Assembly: GCA_022494885.1 (NCBI GenBank)
Contig: JAGVSM010003574.1
Location: 42,504 to 106,503 of the forward strand
Source of the DNA: Micrasema longulum
Lineage: Eukaryota; Arthropoda; Insecta; Trichoptera; Brachycentridae
DNA length: 64,000 nucleotides
Direction of reading: 5' to 3'
Shown here: positions 51,165-62,345 of the stretch, piece by piece
How positions within the stretch are numbered: position 1 is the stretch's first letter
How the letters are laid out: each line of letters starts with the position of its first letter
Program-made: the position numbers and the translations under genes
The notes under the pieces: model-generated
Database searches by the model: none
Seen by the model: the letters and a program-made list of their open reading frames with translations, nothing else
Told to the model about the DNA's origin: nothing

Positions 51165-51590
51165 TCTTCAGTTTTATTTATTCATTTGTTTTATTAGGTA
51201 AACAAACAGTATGTACACAAATATTGTCAATTTCTTTGTATATTAGTGTAAGACACTCATGCACACACCAAAAAAAATGTTTAAACTTAATACAATAATT
51301 TAAAGTATGTTAAATATAATAAATGTAAAAGAAACGAAATGAAAAAATATGTATATAATAATAAAATTGAATATCTGCTTCTCTCAAATTTTCATTTAAT
51401 TTATCAAAGTTTCCTGTGAAAAATAGAATAAGTACACATGTTTATTCTAAACTATTAAATTACAGTTAACCGACGAAATATGTATTAAACATTTTCATAC
51501 ACATTTCCGTACATAAATATGAATTTTACTTTATTCCGTCTTGGTATGTACCGATTTAATAAAAACGCTTAATTTTGGGCGTTTTGGAAT
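51165..51590 (-). repeat. LINE 3' tail, minus strand
   Basis: CAGTTTTATTTATTCATTTG start with T-rich sequence, similar to the beginnings at 7945, 36300 and 63120. No coding part. Confidence 0.35.
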
Positions 51591-51592
51591 GA

Positions 51593-51815
51593 TTATTTAT
51601 AGATGCCAAAACTAGAACAGAAGCCGAAATTCGGCTTCGACTGAAAATCTTGTTTCGGTCGGTTACTGATGACTGATGACTGATAGCTTAGAAAAATCTT
51701 GAAACTCTTCGTATTTCTACAACCTCTTTTTTTCATTGCCTTGTCGCGATCGACAGTTCTAATAAGATCGACCAGTCGGTCGCGATCGACCGGTTGCCCA
51801 CCGCTGGTATATATC
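51593..51815 (-). repeat. Possible DNA-element end with GCGATCGACC repeats
   Basis: On the minus strand it begins CCAGCGGTGGGCAACCGGTC and continues GATCGCGACCGACTGGTCG, a hAT-end-like phrase (C-A-G-x-G-G-T-x-x-x-C-A-A-C-C). The other end was not found. Confidence 0.4.
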
Positions 51816-51989
51816 ATCGCATGTCGTTCGCATTACTAATTTTATTAATAATACATTTATAGTATGTATAAATAAAGTATGTAAATGAATTAGCATATTC
51901 CGCGTAATGTAACCTTAGCGTCATATAATTACAAAACGGGCTATGCGCATATAAGCAGGAACAATATCCACTGTAACAATGCCACTTAT

Positions 51990-52330
51990 CTTTCTGTTTG
52001 GGCATACTCGTGCGTCGTGCGTCGTGCGTCGTGCAACCGACCAGCTTTGTCACTGTACGATAAGGAAATAATGGGTTGAGAAATATTCCGTTTTATTAAT
52101 TACTTGTTCGTGTCCAGGCCGACGGAGAATGCGGTTCTGCGTGCAATAGAGCCAGGACCTGGACTGGTGGTTTCCACTCGAAGGCTGCTCTCGGGTAAAA
52201 ATCCCGAAAAAGAAAATCGACCGGAGATAAATCCGCCTCGCAGTGAAGTGGTTGGAGTGTTCGCACGTCGTGTTTTAACACTAGAGCACCCGCGCATACA
52301 ATTTTACCTCAATGTTCGCGTGGCCTAATA
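51990..52330. other. GC-richer segment with open frames, unrecognised
   Basis: TGCGTCGTGCGTCGTGCGTCG (a 7-base unit) lies at 52011-52035. 52100-52330 keeps an open frame in three registers and is GC-richer than its flanks; it resembles SINE-like or exonised repeat sequence more than a known protein. Function unknown. Confidence 0.3.
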
Positions 52331-52474
52331 TAATAGTCCAAAATAGCATACGATTTTTATTGTTACGAGTATTTTTTTTTAATAGAAAATACACTGATTA
52401 TGATTATATTTTTTGAAATGATCTTTGACAAATTACAATAGGAATGGAGAACATTTTGGCGAAGGGAATTTATT

Positions 52475-52990
52475 TATTTAAATTCACAATACAGCATTAC
52501 TGCCAATTACAATGTACACAGATTATATAATTAAGTATCTACGAAAACATAATAAAAAAAAGCACAACAGATTATTAAGGTCCATATAAATGATAGTAAA
52601 CAAAAAGGAATAAGTTATTAATACACATGATGATACAAAGTTAGAGAGGAAGAGTCTTAAGCTGGTAATCCCAGCATTGGAAAAATCCACTTCTCTCGGC
52701 AGGCTGTTCAACAGACCGAAATTTCTTCCCACAGGTATCATCAACGGTAAATTTGCCATGCATTCTGGCCTAGCTCTCAAATAGTTGTTCGGTACATATT
52801 GATATGCCATATATTTATTAAAAAATATATTATGTTTCTATTCCTACATAATATTTGTGGTGATATTACACTCGTATGTCTGTGTTTACTAATTATTCGT
52901 CCCAACTCAGACAGGACTTTTGGTTCCACGGAGTTGGGACTTAGGTCTCAAAAAATGTGTAATTAACTATTAAAATGTAAATAAATAAAA
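52475..52990 (-). pseudogene. LINE C-terminal remnant, then a SINE tail
   Basis: The minus strand at 52523-52810 reads AYQYVPNNYLRARPECMANL, MIPVGRNFGLLNSLPREVDF, distantly like the LINE ends at 35 and 48.6 kb. 52850-52990 is the SINE tail also seen at 42235. Confidence 0.5.
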
Positions 52991-53268
52991 CGCAGAGAAA
53001 AATTAAACATATTCTCCAATTCTATGAACATGGTTGAAAATCAGTATTTTTGGATTTATGAGACATCAACAAACTTTAAAAATAAAATTACAAAAAAAAA
53101 CTTAGAAATCATTCGTTTCATATCTTAAGATCATGTCACAGTCTGATGATCCGGACATGTCAATATCCCATACGTTCTACACCATTTTTTTGTAGACCAA
53201 TGAAATGTTTTGTAAGTTCCTTGCTATTTGGTTTACCTTATTACCATTGGACAAGAGACGGCTGATGA

Positions 53269-53500
53269 TGATTATTTTAATCAAAACGAACTACTTTGAT
53301 CGACGTCACTAGTTCATATGAATCAACCTATGATAAGAGAGTTGTTGAAGATTTCCGGTTTACTTACCGTTAGCGTGCCAATCGGCAGAACTTCCCGATT
53401 ACAAGCTGAAGAGAATTTGAGACGTCACACGCGGATTGATTTTTTTTTTTTTTTTTACATTATACAATTTTTTTTCAAAAATCGCTGAAATTCCTAATTG
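53269..53500 (-). mobile_element. TA-flanked MITE copy 9, inverted and truncated
   Basis: AAAACGAACTACTTTGATCG, GACGTCACTAGTTCATATGA and AGATTTCCGGTTTACTTACC are the reverse of the family words. The outer ends are missing. Confidence 0.6.
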
Positions 53501-53539
53501 TGAAAAACAAAACAATACAATTTATTGAATGAATATTTA

Positions 53540-53915
53540 TCTATTTAACACTTTATTTGAATATACATTGTATATACATATAAGGGCGGGCATATTTCCT
53601 TAAGGCAATTTTTTCCTGCCTACCCAAACCTTTCAGTTTGAGAAAAAAAAAGTATGTGGACATATTCTAGGTAACACAGAATCTGAACAATGTTAAACTA
53701 AAAATCTACACTATAATATGAAGATAGAGGGGGGAGGGGAAGGAAAGAGGAAGAAAGGAAAAAACACAAATATTCAGATTGTGACATTTCAATCTTGATT
53801 TAAATGGGGCGTCTCTGACATCAGTGAGTAGATTATTCCACAATCGAGCAGCTGCTACTGTGAAAAAGGAGACAAATTAAAATAGAGCGGGGAATAGGTA
53901 TTGAAAGGCAGCTTA
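53540..53915 (-). pseudogene. LINE C-terminal fragment and tail
   Basis: Reverse of the 18150-18535 sequence: the tail word ATAAGGGCGGGCATATTTCC, then ATTCCACAATCGAGCAGCTG (the complement of the LWNN codons). Lies head to head with the LINE at 54.06 kb. Confidence 0.65.
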
Positions 53916-54054
53916 TTAAAATAGCAGATCTTTAACTTCACAAAAGTCAACAGATGTAAGAGTTTTTGTAAACAATTTTGTTCCCAAGCGTCTCACAAAT
54001 AATAATTGCCGATATCCTCCATGGTACACTCGACCGCTAATTAAGTTAATTTCA

Positions 54055-56300
54055 GAAAAAAAAAATTTCACAAAAAATGGAAAAAGTACTCTCAAGCGTC
54101 TGATTATCATACTTTTTCTTTGCTGAGGGAAAGACAAAAACGCACGAATAAGGAATGTTACCTACATTTTATCACAACTGCTGAATATAACATTAACCGA
54201 GAACCTAAACTTTTCTGGTCTTTTGTCAAGTCCAAGCGAGCTGGGTGTGATTTGCCTCTTCAAATGTCCTACAAAGATAATTTGGTAATTGGCGGTCAGA
54301 ATATTTGTAATGCTTTTGCGGAATATTTCCATTCTGAATTTATGGAAACTAATGCATCTAGTTGTAGTGTTCCTGCCGAAGAAAATAGTGTAATTGATCT
54401 TAATACTATAGAAATAAATGAGTCATTGGTAACAAAATATCTCAAAAAACTTAAAGTCAGCAAGGGTGCTGGCTTTGATGGCATACACCCTTTTTTTATT
54501 TCTAAATGTATTAAACAGTTTGCGCGTCCTCTTACTTATCTTTTTCAATTATCAATAAAGGAAGGCACGTTTCCTGAAATATGGAAAAAGGCAAATATTA
54601 CACCTGCATAAAAAAGGAAATAAGAGTCTTGTAGTAAATTATCGACCCATTTCTCTTCTTCCCATTTTAAGTAAAATCCTTGAAAATATAGTAACCGATC
54701 AGCTCTTCGATGTTATAAAACCACATATTAATCCCAATCAACATGGATTCTATAAGAAACGGTCAGTTGAATCAAATCTTTGTGAATTTACCGATATTGT
54801 TTTGAATGCAATGGATGCAGGTTTTCAGGTAGACGTTTTATATACGGATTATTCAAAGGCTTTTGATAAAATAAGTCATTTGGTCTTACTTCGCAAGCTT
54901 TGGAACATCGGTATACGGGGGAATCTGTATCGTTGGATATGTTCCTACATTAGTAACCGCAGTCAATCGGTCTCACTCAAGGGATTTAATTCATCATTTA
55001 AACCAATCCCATCAGGTGTCCCTCAAGGTTCGCATCTTGGACCCTTATTTTTTATTATTTATATCAATGATATAAGTTTATGCATTCAAAACTCAAATTT
55101 TTTTGCTATACGCTGATGACAATAAAGTATTTAAAATTGTGTCTTCAATAAATGATTGCAAAGTTCTTCAAGCTGACTTAGATAGAATCTGTTGCTATTG
55201 CAAGGACAATCAGTTATTATTGAATTCTGATAAATGTCTTGTCATGTCATTTACTCGAAAGAAAAAAAAGTATACTATTTGACTACAAACTATCTGGGAA
55301 AATTGTCAATCGTTCAATGAAAGCGAGAGATTTGGGTGTACTGATGGATGATAAGCTTTTATTTAGAGATCACATAAATACAATAGTAGATAAGGCGTAC
55401 AGACTTCTAGGGTTTATCTTACGAATCTCCAAGCCATTCTCATCACCAAATACATTAAAACTTCTTTACTATACTTATGTGCGAAGTCAACTCGAATTCG
55501 CTTCATTAGTATGGTCCCCTCAATATAATGTATATATTAATCAAATTGAAAACATTCAAAAGAAATTTATAAGGAGCCTGGAATATCGTTTTGGTAACAT
55601 TGAAAATGATTACAGCGCATCTTTGATCAATTTTAATATAGAATCACTACAAAAAAGGCGCCTTAGATATGATTTAATTTTTCTTTTCAAAATTCTCAAT
55701 AACATAGTTGATTCGCCGTATCTTTTACAAAATATTGGTTTCCGTTGTCCTCTTCGCTATACTAGATTAAATTCCCTTTTTTTGTACCAACTTGTAAAAA
55801 CAATTATACCTCGAATTCATTCATTAGACGCACCTGTAGAAATTATAACGAACTCAGTATTGATGTAGACATTTTTAACTGCACGTTGCATTTGTACAGA
55901 AAATTTCTTCATGGGGTCGATTATTTGGGATAGTTGCTGAATGTACATCTTGAGTGGTTTATGCTATGCATATGTGCCGCATGTAATGTATATGTTTGTA
56001 TATGTTTTATATGTGCGTTCATGTGTGTGCGTGGATGGCTCGGAGTGTACATTCGGTATTTTTATTTATTTTAATTTATTACCTCCATGGAAAACGCAAA
56101 TGTCAACAATTATCTTTTTTTCACTTAAAATTCTTATTTTTTTTTATTTTTTGTCACATTTAATGTTTATATCTTTTTAATTTATGAAAACTTAATTGGT
56201 CTTTTTATGTTAAAAAATTGTTGTTTTTAATACTGATTTTGTATGACTGTATGTTTTCTAAATAAAATGTACCAAAATAAAATAAAATAAAATAAATAAC
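54055..56300 (+). pseudogene. CR1/Jockey-like LINE, reverse transcriptase nearly complete but frameshifted
   Basis: The longest retrotransposon copy in the window. In order: KLKVSKGAGFDGIHPFFISK, a VNYRPISLLPILSKILE block, YTDYSKAFDKISHLVLLRKL (palm motif A), SGVPQGSHLGPLFFIIYIND (fingers/palm block), LYADDNKVF (catalytic DD box), LLLNSDKCLVMSF, ARDLGVLMDDKLLF, SQLEFASLVWSPQYNVYINQ and FLFKILNNIVDSPYLLQN. Frames break at about 54605, 55100 (T run) and 55265 (A run). The endonuclease and gag-like parts are absent. The 3' end is a (AAATAAAATA)-type tail near 56280. Two breaks lie in homopolymer runs, so sequencing error is possible, but the missing 5' half makes it non-functional. Confidence 0.85.
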
Positions 56301-56439
56301 AGTCATCATCGATGTTCCGTCATACTGGACAAGTAAAATTCAATATCTGACTCTCGTAGGTTGAGAAACAATGAAGTACTGTTCATCGATCAGCATATAA
56401 CAAACTATGGCCCTAATTCTCCAATGACCCGTCTTTGTC

Positions 56440-56675
56440 GATTGCTAATTCAAGACAAGATCTGGACTTTTTTGGTTTAAGTTTACAACGATTTAAACGA
56501 GCACTAAATAAATAGTCCAGATCTTGTCTCGATGTCCCTTATGTTTGTCAATGCTTCTTTCTTTTTTTTTTAAATGTTTCAAACTATTCTTTTATTGTAA
56601 TATTTAAACCTTATAAATTGTATACATGGACAATGTCTGTTAATAAATAAATAAATAAATAAGCCCTGTAAATGC
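56440..56675 (+). repeat. LINE 3' tail with hairpin
   Basis: Inverted copy of 39895-40145, ending in (AAAT)n at 56640-56662. Confidence 0.6.
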
Positions 56676-56740
56676 CTAGACTCCCATATTCCCCTTCTCA
56701 AAAATGTTTTCCCTCTGTGTTGCAACGAACTGTGTTGAAT
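56663..56740 (-). repeat. FB-A fragment
   Basis: GCCCTGTAAATGCCTAGACT and TTTTCCCTCTGTGTTGCAAC in reverse family order. Confidence 0.5.
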
Positions 56741-56759
56741 ATGATTAAAAATAAATAAT

Positions 56760-56995
56760 TGCTTATCATGGGCGCTATTATGATGGCCAGATTAAGCGCG
56801 TCATCCTGTCTCACCGACCTGCCCATTGTGTGAGGGGCTCCCGCCCGGCCGCTGGCGCCGGGCCAGGTTTCCCTGTTCCACCGAAATACACGAAGTCACC
56901 GGAACCACTGCCATCTGGCTTCGGTGGGAAGATAAGGACGTCATAAATTCTCTCGAGCGATTACGAAGATACACTGCCAACCCCCCCCCCCACCT
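56760..56995. other. GC-rich unrecognised block with a poly-C run
   Basis: CCCGCCCGGCCGCTGGCGCC and a run of 11 C at about 56981-56991. The 63-codon plus-strand frame here has no known family. A related phrase plus poly-C run lies at about 57985-58015. Confidence 0.3.
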
Positions 56996-56999
56996 TCAA

Positions 57000-57540
57000 G
57001 ATTATTTTTTTATTTAACTTTTTGTACATAATGTTATTTGTACATTGGCGGGCTTATTGCCAAATGGCAATTTCTTCCAACCAACCTATAAAATAAAAGT
57101 TTAATTTTTATAATTTAAGTTACAGAACATATTCAATAGAAAAAAAAAATTAAAAAGTTAAAAATATATAAAAATAGAAATAAACGTATTTGTTTATAAA
57201 TTACCTTAAATTGAAACTATTACTCAATGGGAAAAAGGAAAAAAGAAAAGAGGAGAGATTAAGGGAAGAGAAAGGAGATGTTTCTTCAGACGTGATTTAA
57301 ACAGAGATAATGTAGTAACATCTTTGATGGTGGATGGGAGATGATTCCACAGTCGAGCCGCATGGACACTATGAGTTAGAGAAGAAAGAAGAATTGTGGA
57401 TGGGTATTAAGAGAGTGCTTTGAGAATTAGAATGAAGAGGAAAACCATGAATTGATAAGCGTTGAAATTTTTCACGCAGGTATATAGGAGCGTTAGGACT
57501 ATGAAGTACATTGAACAGAAGTGAGAGGGAGTTTTAGGTA
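57000..57540 (-). pseudogene. LINE C-terminal fragment and tail (family of 25.2-26.0 kb)
   Basis: Almost a repeat of 25225-25770 (TTGGCGGGCTTATTGCCAAA, GGTGGATGGGAGATGATTCC, AGTACATTGAACAGAAGTG), but shorter and with small deletions. Confidence 0.75.
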
Positions 57541-57985
57541 GGTACATCGATATGAAACAAGGAGAAGCGTACGTCGCGGTACACATATTTAATCACTAAA
57601 GTGACATAGCTTCAGTATGACGTCATAGTTGAAGATTCACAAGAACACTCTTTCCTCTATCTTCTTCTTGCTTTAACTATAATGCTTTTATTTCATATAT
57701 TGATATATTTAACATGCCCCTTACTTTATTTAAAAATAAATTAAGACTCATTATTTCTGGCTGCGATACGATCCCACTTGCTATTTAATGATGCTGACAC
57801 TTACACACACCTGAACAATAACTCCCACACAAATACACACTAACACACCCCTTTGTTGTACCACAATTTAAAATGTATGATTTTTATTTAAAAACTTCGC
57901 TGGTCTGTCTTTAAACCGTATCTTTTGTATGTTATTATATCACTGTCGACTGTTTGTTTCTGTAAAATAAATAAATAATACATTC
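57541..57985 (+). repeat. LINE-like 3' UTR and tail
   Basis: LFKNKLRLIIS-like reading near 57720, then a tail to TAAATAAATAATA at 57980. Weak. Confidence 0.35.
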
Positions 57986-58150
57986 TCGAAGATACTCTAC
58001 CGATCCCCCCCCCCATCAAGTTTTGATGTAAGCACATCGGTTTGTACTGACGGGTCTAGCAGTCTAGCACCTATCGATACACATATCTACACATTAAAAG
58101 TGACAAAAACTTTGTTAAACTGAGCAATTCATATTATCTATATAATATTT

Positions 58151-58665
58151 ATTCTAGCAAGGTGTTCATTCAATCTGCAGTGAACTATTAATATAACCCT
58201 CCGTTAAAGCTATAATAGAAGTAGTGTTTCGTCAAACATCCATCAGAGATTCATTCTAGAAAAGTGTTTATTCAATCTGCAGTGCCATATTAATATAACC
58301 CTTCTTTGACGCTATAACAGAAGTAGTGTTTCGTCAAACATCCATCAGAGATTCATTCTAGCCAGGTGTTTATTCAATCTGCAGTGCCCTATTAATATAA
58401 CCCTTCGTTGAAGTTATAATAGAAGCGTTGTTTCGTCAAACATCCAATGGAATTCGTCAAACATCCATCAGAGATTCATTCTAGCAAAGTGTTTATTCAA
58501 TCTGCAGTGCCATATTAATATAACCCTTCTTTGACGCTATAACAGAAGTAGTGTTTCGTCAAACATCCATCAGAGATTCATTCTAGCCAGGTGTTTATTC
58601 AATCTGCAGAGTCCTATTAATATAACCCTACGTTGAAGCTATAATAGAAGCAGTGTTTCGACAAA
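58151..58665 (+). repeat. Minisatellite: five copies of a 102-bp unit
   Basis: The word ATTCTAG starts units at 58151, 58253, 58355, 58478 and 58580. Spacing is 102 except for one of 123, where GTCAAACATCCA is duplicated. Each unit has ATTCAATCTGCAGTG, ATTAATATAACCC and GTGTTTCGTCAAACATCCA. Non-coding. Confidence 0.85.
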
Positions 58666-58699
58666 CGTCCAGAAGAAGTCGTTACGAATCTGTGAATCA

Positions 58700-59155
58700 G
58701 AACGACTGTTTGACGAAGGAATGACGAAGGCACATGAAGAGCACCCTGTCTCGTCTCTCGTCCTATTATTCACGCTTTATAAGTTTTATAGGTAGGACAA
58801 AAATTAGAATTCAAAGAACCGAGCGTGATTCAGAACATTTCCCGTTTGGCAAAACTACGTAGGCGTCTCCACATTACAATAATAAAAAAATAGTAACTCT
58901 TGCCTTAGATACGGATTCATTTTTAAAGGTGAATAATGAAGTTCAGTGCTACGGAATACTGGATATAAAAAATGTAAAATATGGTAAGGTATAAAAAAAA
59001 ACACTTTTATTTTTTTTTATATATATGACGCGTTTCGTATTGTTGGGACATTATCAAACTTGAAATTGGACATCCATGTGTAATTTCAATACGCTTTTTA
59101 TAGTTTTTTAACCGTTATTGGGTACATATATTTTGTTAATTTAAAAAACTGTTTC
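58700..59155. other. Unrecognised, with a short TA-MITE remnant
   Basis: 58928-58990 (TAATGAAGTTCAGTGCTACG) is a short MITE-like start. Nothing else supported. Confidence 0.35.
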
Positions 59156-59159
59156 ATTC

Positions 59160-59480
59160 GTGTAATCAACATATTAGAGAAGGTAATATAGAAGTCTAGG
59201 CATCTACAGGGCTTATGACCTGTCATTGGCTGATTTAAGTGGCCAATTTACACACTGTATAACATTCACCTTTCTGCCCATATTTGAACATCTACATGCC
59301 TTCAACTTTTTCATCTGTTGATGTTCGTGAAGTTAAAGAGCTGAAACCCACCCGCATAAATAAAGGTTTCAGCTCTTTAACTTCACAAACATCAACAGAT
59401 GAAAGAATTGAAGGAATATAGATGTTCAAATATGGGCAGAATGGTGAATGTTACACAGTGTGTAAAGTGGCCACTTAGGC
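59160..59480. repeat. FB-A foldback, best view of the hairpin
   Basis: Left arm CTAGGCATCTACAGGGCTTA to GAAGTTAAAGAGCTGAAACC; centre CACCCGCATAAATAAA; right arm GGTTTCAGCTCTTTAACTTC to GTGTAAAGTGGCCACTT. The arms match over about 140 bases, so the transcript would form a long hairpin. Confidence 0.75.
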
Positions 59481-59990
59481 CACAGAGACATGCATATTTT
59501 TTGGGCCCAAAATTTTTTATTCTTTTTTTACTGATAATATTTCATTAATTCCAAACTTTCAAAATTTTCCTTCTTTTAAAAAACACGCACTATCCTGGAT
59601 TCAAACTAAAGATATGAACTCTTTTTTTCTATGATTTATTATGTTGCCCTTTAATAATAAGGAATATTTTTGCGTTTTTTAAAAATAGTTTTTATTTACT
59701 TTTTTAAATTACTATAAAAAAAAATCTATATTATCTTTGACAGAATATTTTTTTTTTCTTTCTTATGTTACACAAAAATATTATAACTGTCCATTATTTA
59801 TTATAGGAGCAAAAATTCATTAACATTTTCTTGTATACCCGCGAACAGGCCATGCCTTTGTGGGATTTTTGTTTACTATTTTTCTATTAATATGTATTTC
59901 ATTGGTATGTAATTTTGCTTTATTTTTTAATATTCTGTTTTGTTATTATGTTTATTGTAAAAAAACAAAAAAAAATATTTAAAAAAACCA
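59480..59990. repeat. AT-rich DNA and a LINE tail
   Basis: 59740-59975 repeats 38700-38990 inverted (GGCCATGCCTTTGTGGGATT, ATTTATTATAGGAGCAAAAA). Confidence 0.5.
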
Positions 59991-59994
59991 GCCA

Positions 59995-60480
59995 ATATAG
60001 TTGGATAATTTATAAAGCGCCATTTTTGTAAAAATCACCTCAAGGGCGCTGTACAATTAATAAATATCCCAGTACGTCTTGCAGCTACAGAGCGCATGGA
60101 CGGTTGGGATTCTAGTTCCTCGTTTTCAATTAAGATCAATCAAAAATTATAACAGATAGGAGCTACATTACATGACGTCTTGCAGCTACAGAGCGCATAG
60201 ACAGTTAGAAATTTAGCCCCATTTACACATTTTAAAAATTGACAAATAAATTTAGTGTATTACAAAATAATAATAATATGAATAGTGAAAAGGAGTAAGA
60301 TTACAACACGCCTTGCTGCTACTAAGCGCATCGACGATTGGAATTCTAGACCCCGTTTACAAAATTAAGGTATTTTAAAGATGATATATTAAACCTATAT
60401 AACCAATCATCGTGCAGCTACAAAGCGCATGGATGAGAGGAATTCCAGCAAAGTTAAAACAATATGAATAAATTTATAAA
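59995..60480 (-). repeat. LINE tail plus a four-fold tandem repeat
   Basis: 60005-60060 is the tail of the 23.5-kb LINE family (AAATCACCTCAAGGGCGCTG). Then a unit of about 100-135 bp with CAGCTACAGAGCGCATGGAC recurs four times, at about 60082, 60185, 60320 and 60417. Confidence 0.6.
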
Positions 60481-60584
60481 AAATAGAGTATAGTAGTAAA
60501 TTGGTCAAGTGTTCATACCAAGAAGTAAGCAATAAAAACTAAATAAATCAAACACTGTTTCAACTCCATGGTTAACAAAGGGAG

Positions 60585-60745
60585 ATAGATGTCCAATGAC
60601 AGGTCATAAGCCCTGTAGATGCCTAGGCTTCTATATTACCTTCTCTAAAATGTTCTTCATCTCTGTTGTAATATGTTTATGTTAACAGCTCCCCAGGGAG
60701 TTAAATCCAGTCATCGTTTACCAAAGTTTGGACAAACTCAAAATT
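60585..60745 (-). repeat. FB-A repeat, single arm
   Basis: AATGACAGGTCATAAGCCCT, TCATCTCTGTTGTAATATG and CAGCTCCCCAGGGAGTTAAA, the reverse of the family order. Confidence 0.6.
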
Positions 60746-61085
60746 TTGTTGATTCTTGTATTTTTGTTACATTTGCACTCTCTACTCGTTCAACTTGTAT
60801 ACATATAATTTTTAAACTTTTATTTTTTTATTTTGACGAAGTTTGATAAGAATTTCTAATTTAACAAATTATCTACTTATCGCAATTCAAATATTTTTTC
60901 ATCACACACTACGCTATATTTCTGCGTATAATCACGTCTAAGTCTGTCAGAATAAAGGCACGAAAGACAATTGCCATTTAGCAATAAGTCCGCCAATATA
61001 CAACTAAAATTATATACGTTGTTTTTTTTTTAACAGTTACCCACGAATTGAAATAACTGTATTCTTCATTCGCCCGGACACAGAT
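60745..61085. repeat. AT-rich DNA and a small LINE tail
   Basis: 60970-61000 holds the LINE-tail word TTGCCATTTAGCAATAAGTC. Confidence 0.4.
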
Positions 61086-61430
61086 TAAATACTAACAACA
61101 ACAAACAAACCATCACAACGTTTCCCCGTAGGAATAGGCAGAGAGCTTCCTCTACATTCATACATCTTCTCATGCACGCACGCCGATTATTCCTACTGTT
61201 GAAAAGTCCATCGTTAAGTTTTTTTTTATTTGATCGTGCCATGTCTTTCTCGGTCTTCTTCGTTTTCTGCATCCATCAACATTCGCAACGTAGATCCTTT
61301 TAGCCGTTCTTTCGCTGGCCATTCGCTCCACACGTCCAAACCAACGCGGCACCCCTTTCTTGATTCTGTCGATAATGCATGTCTCAGCCTTACACAGTTC
61401 ACGGATCTCGACATTACAGATAAAATAACA
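61085..61430 (-). pseudogene. RTE-like 3' end, (GTT)n-tailed family
   Basis: The minus strand reads NVEIRELCKAETCIIDRIKK, RWFGRVERMASERTAKRIYV and KTWHDQIKK, then a CAACAACAAAC tail at 61094. Its 5' end stops at the pogo-like MITE at 61431. Confidence 0.75.
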
Positions 61431-61638
61431 CAGTAAAACTCCAATCATCCGGATTAGAGAGTGCCATATTTTATTGCTTTTGAAATAACACATCTAATTG
61501 GAATCGCATAAAAACCTACTTAAACGCGTCCAGCGAAGATAATTGCACAATTAAATTTTAATTTAAAACTTGTTTATTTTTTATTTCCTGTTAACGATTT
61601 GGATATTTGGCAATCCGGATGACTGGAGTTTTGATAAA
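61431..61638 (+). mobile_element. pogo/Tigger-like MITE, copy 4, short
   Basis: CAGTAAAACTCCAATCATCC to GGCAATCCGGATGACTGGAG. About 208 bp, shorter than the 322-330 bp copies, so internally deleted. Confidence 0.65.
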
Positions 61639-61639
61639 C

Positions 61640-62100
61640 AGAGTTCAAATATCACGTTATTTAAATTAATCAAACTTTATTGCAGTAAATGCTTTTGAGT
61701 AGAATACGATTAACTCAAAACGTCAATGAGCGAAAACTCATAATAACAATATATTATTGTTGTAGATGCAAATTTTATCAAACGTGATTAAAATATTAAT
61801 GAGTTGATGTATTTCAATGTAAATGCTCATCGAATGGATAACATATTGAATTTATGTAGAGATTTTAATTATATGCGTGGCATATTACAGCGCGTGGCAC
61901 GAGAAAAAACAAAGGTGGATAATATGACATGTTTAAATTACTGCGCATTTTACGCAAATGTAAATTAAGTATTGGTATTCCTGGCGTTTAATTTCGTGGG
62001 TTATTGCGTATGTGTTTGCAACTAGCCGTGGCAAGTGCGCCTAAGTAAACTTAGCAACAAAATATAGCCCTTGGTAACAGAAGCGAGCGAGCGAAGAGGA
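61640..62100. other. Unique AT-rich sequence
   Basis: No feature recognised. Confidence 0.4.
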
Positions 62101-62125
62101 AAAAAATGACACAATACAAAATCCG

Positions 62126-62345
62126 ACTTACCATTCCACGACTGTGTCTGCTTCAAAAACCACTCGGAAATATACGAAATATAGCTTGCGCTATAAAATC
62201 ACACTGTTCTGTTTGCGTCTTATCCGTTTTAAAGGCATTATTTATCAGTTTTCGCACTGCCCTTTCAGACAAAGACACTCAACGCTCCCCGAACACGGAT
62301 CTCTAACCGCGCACCACAGCTAACAAAAATGAACTGAGGAGTCAG
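62126..62345 (-). other. Possible 5' non-coding exon of an unidentified minus-strand gene
   Basis: On the minus strand a consensus splice donor (GTGGAATG|GTAAGTCGG, junction near 62129) follows about 200 bases of unique, moderately GC-rich DNA that has no repeat similarity inside the window. The transcription start could be the initiator-like TCAGTT at about 62336. The coding exons were not found. Inferred from position and donor only. Confidence 0.35.

Noticed and set aside
52104..52328. A gene exon in the GC-richer block
   Set aside because: Open in several frames on both strands with no family recognised and no clear splice sites.
58151..58665. CRISPR-like array
   Set aside because: Units are 102 bp and similar along the whole length, so there are no unique spacers; this is a eukaryotic minisatellite.
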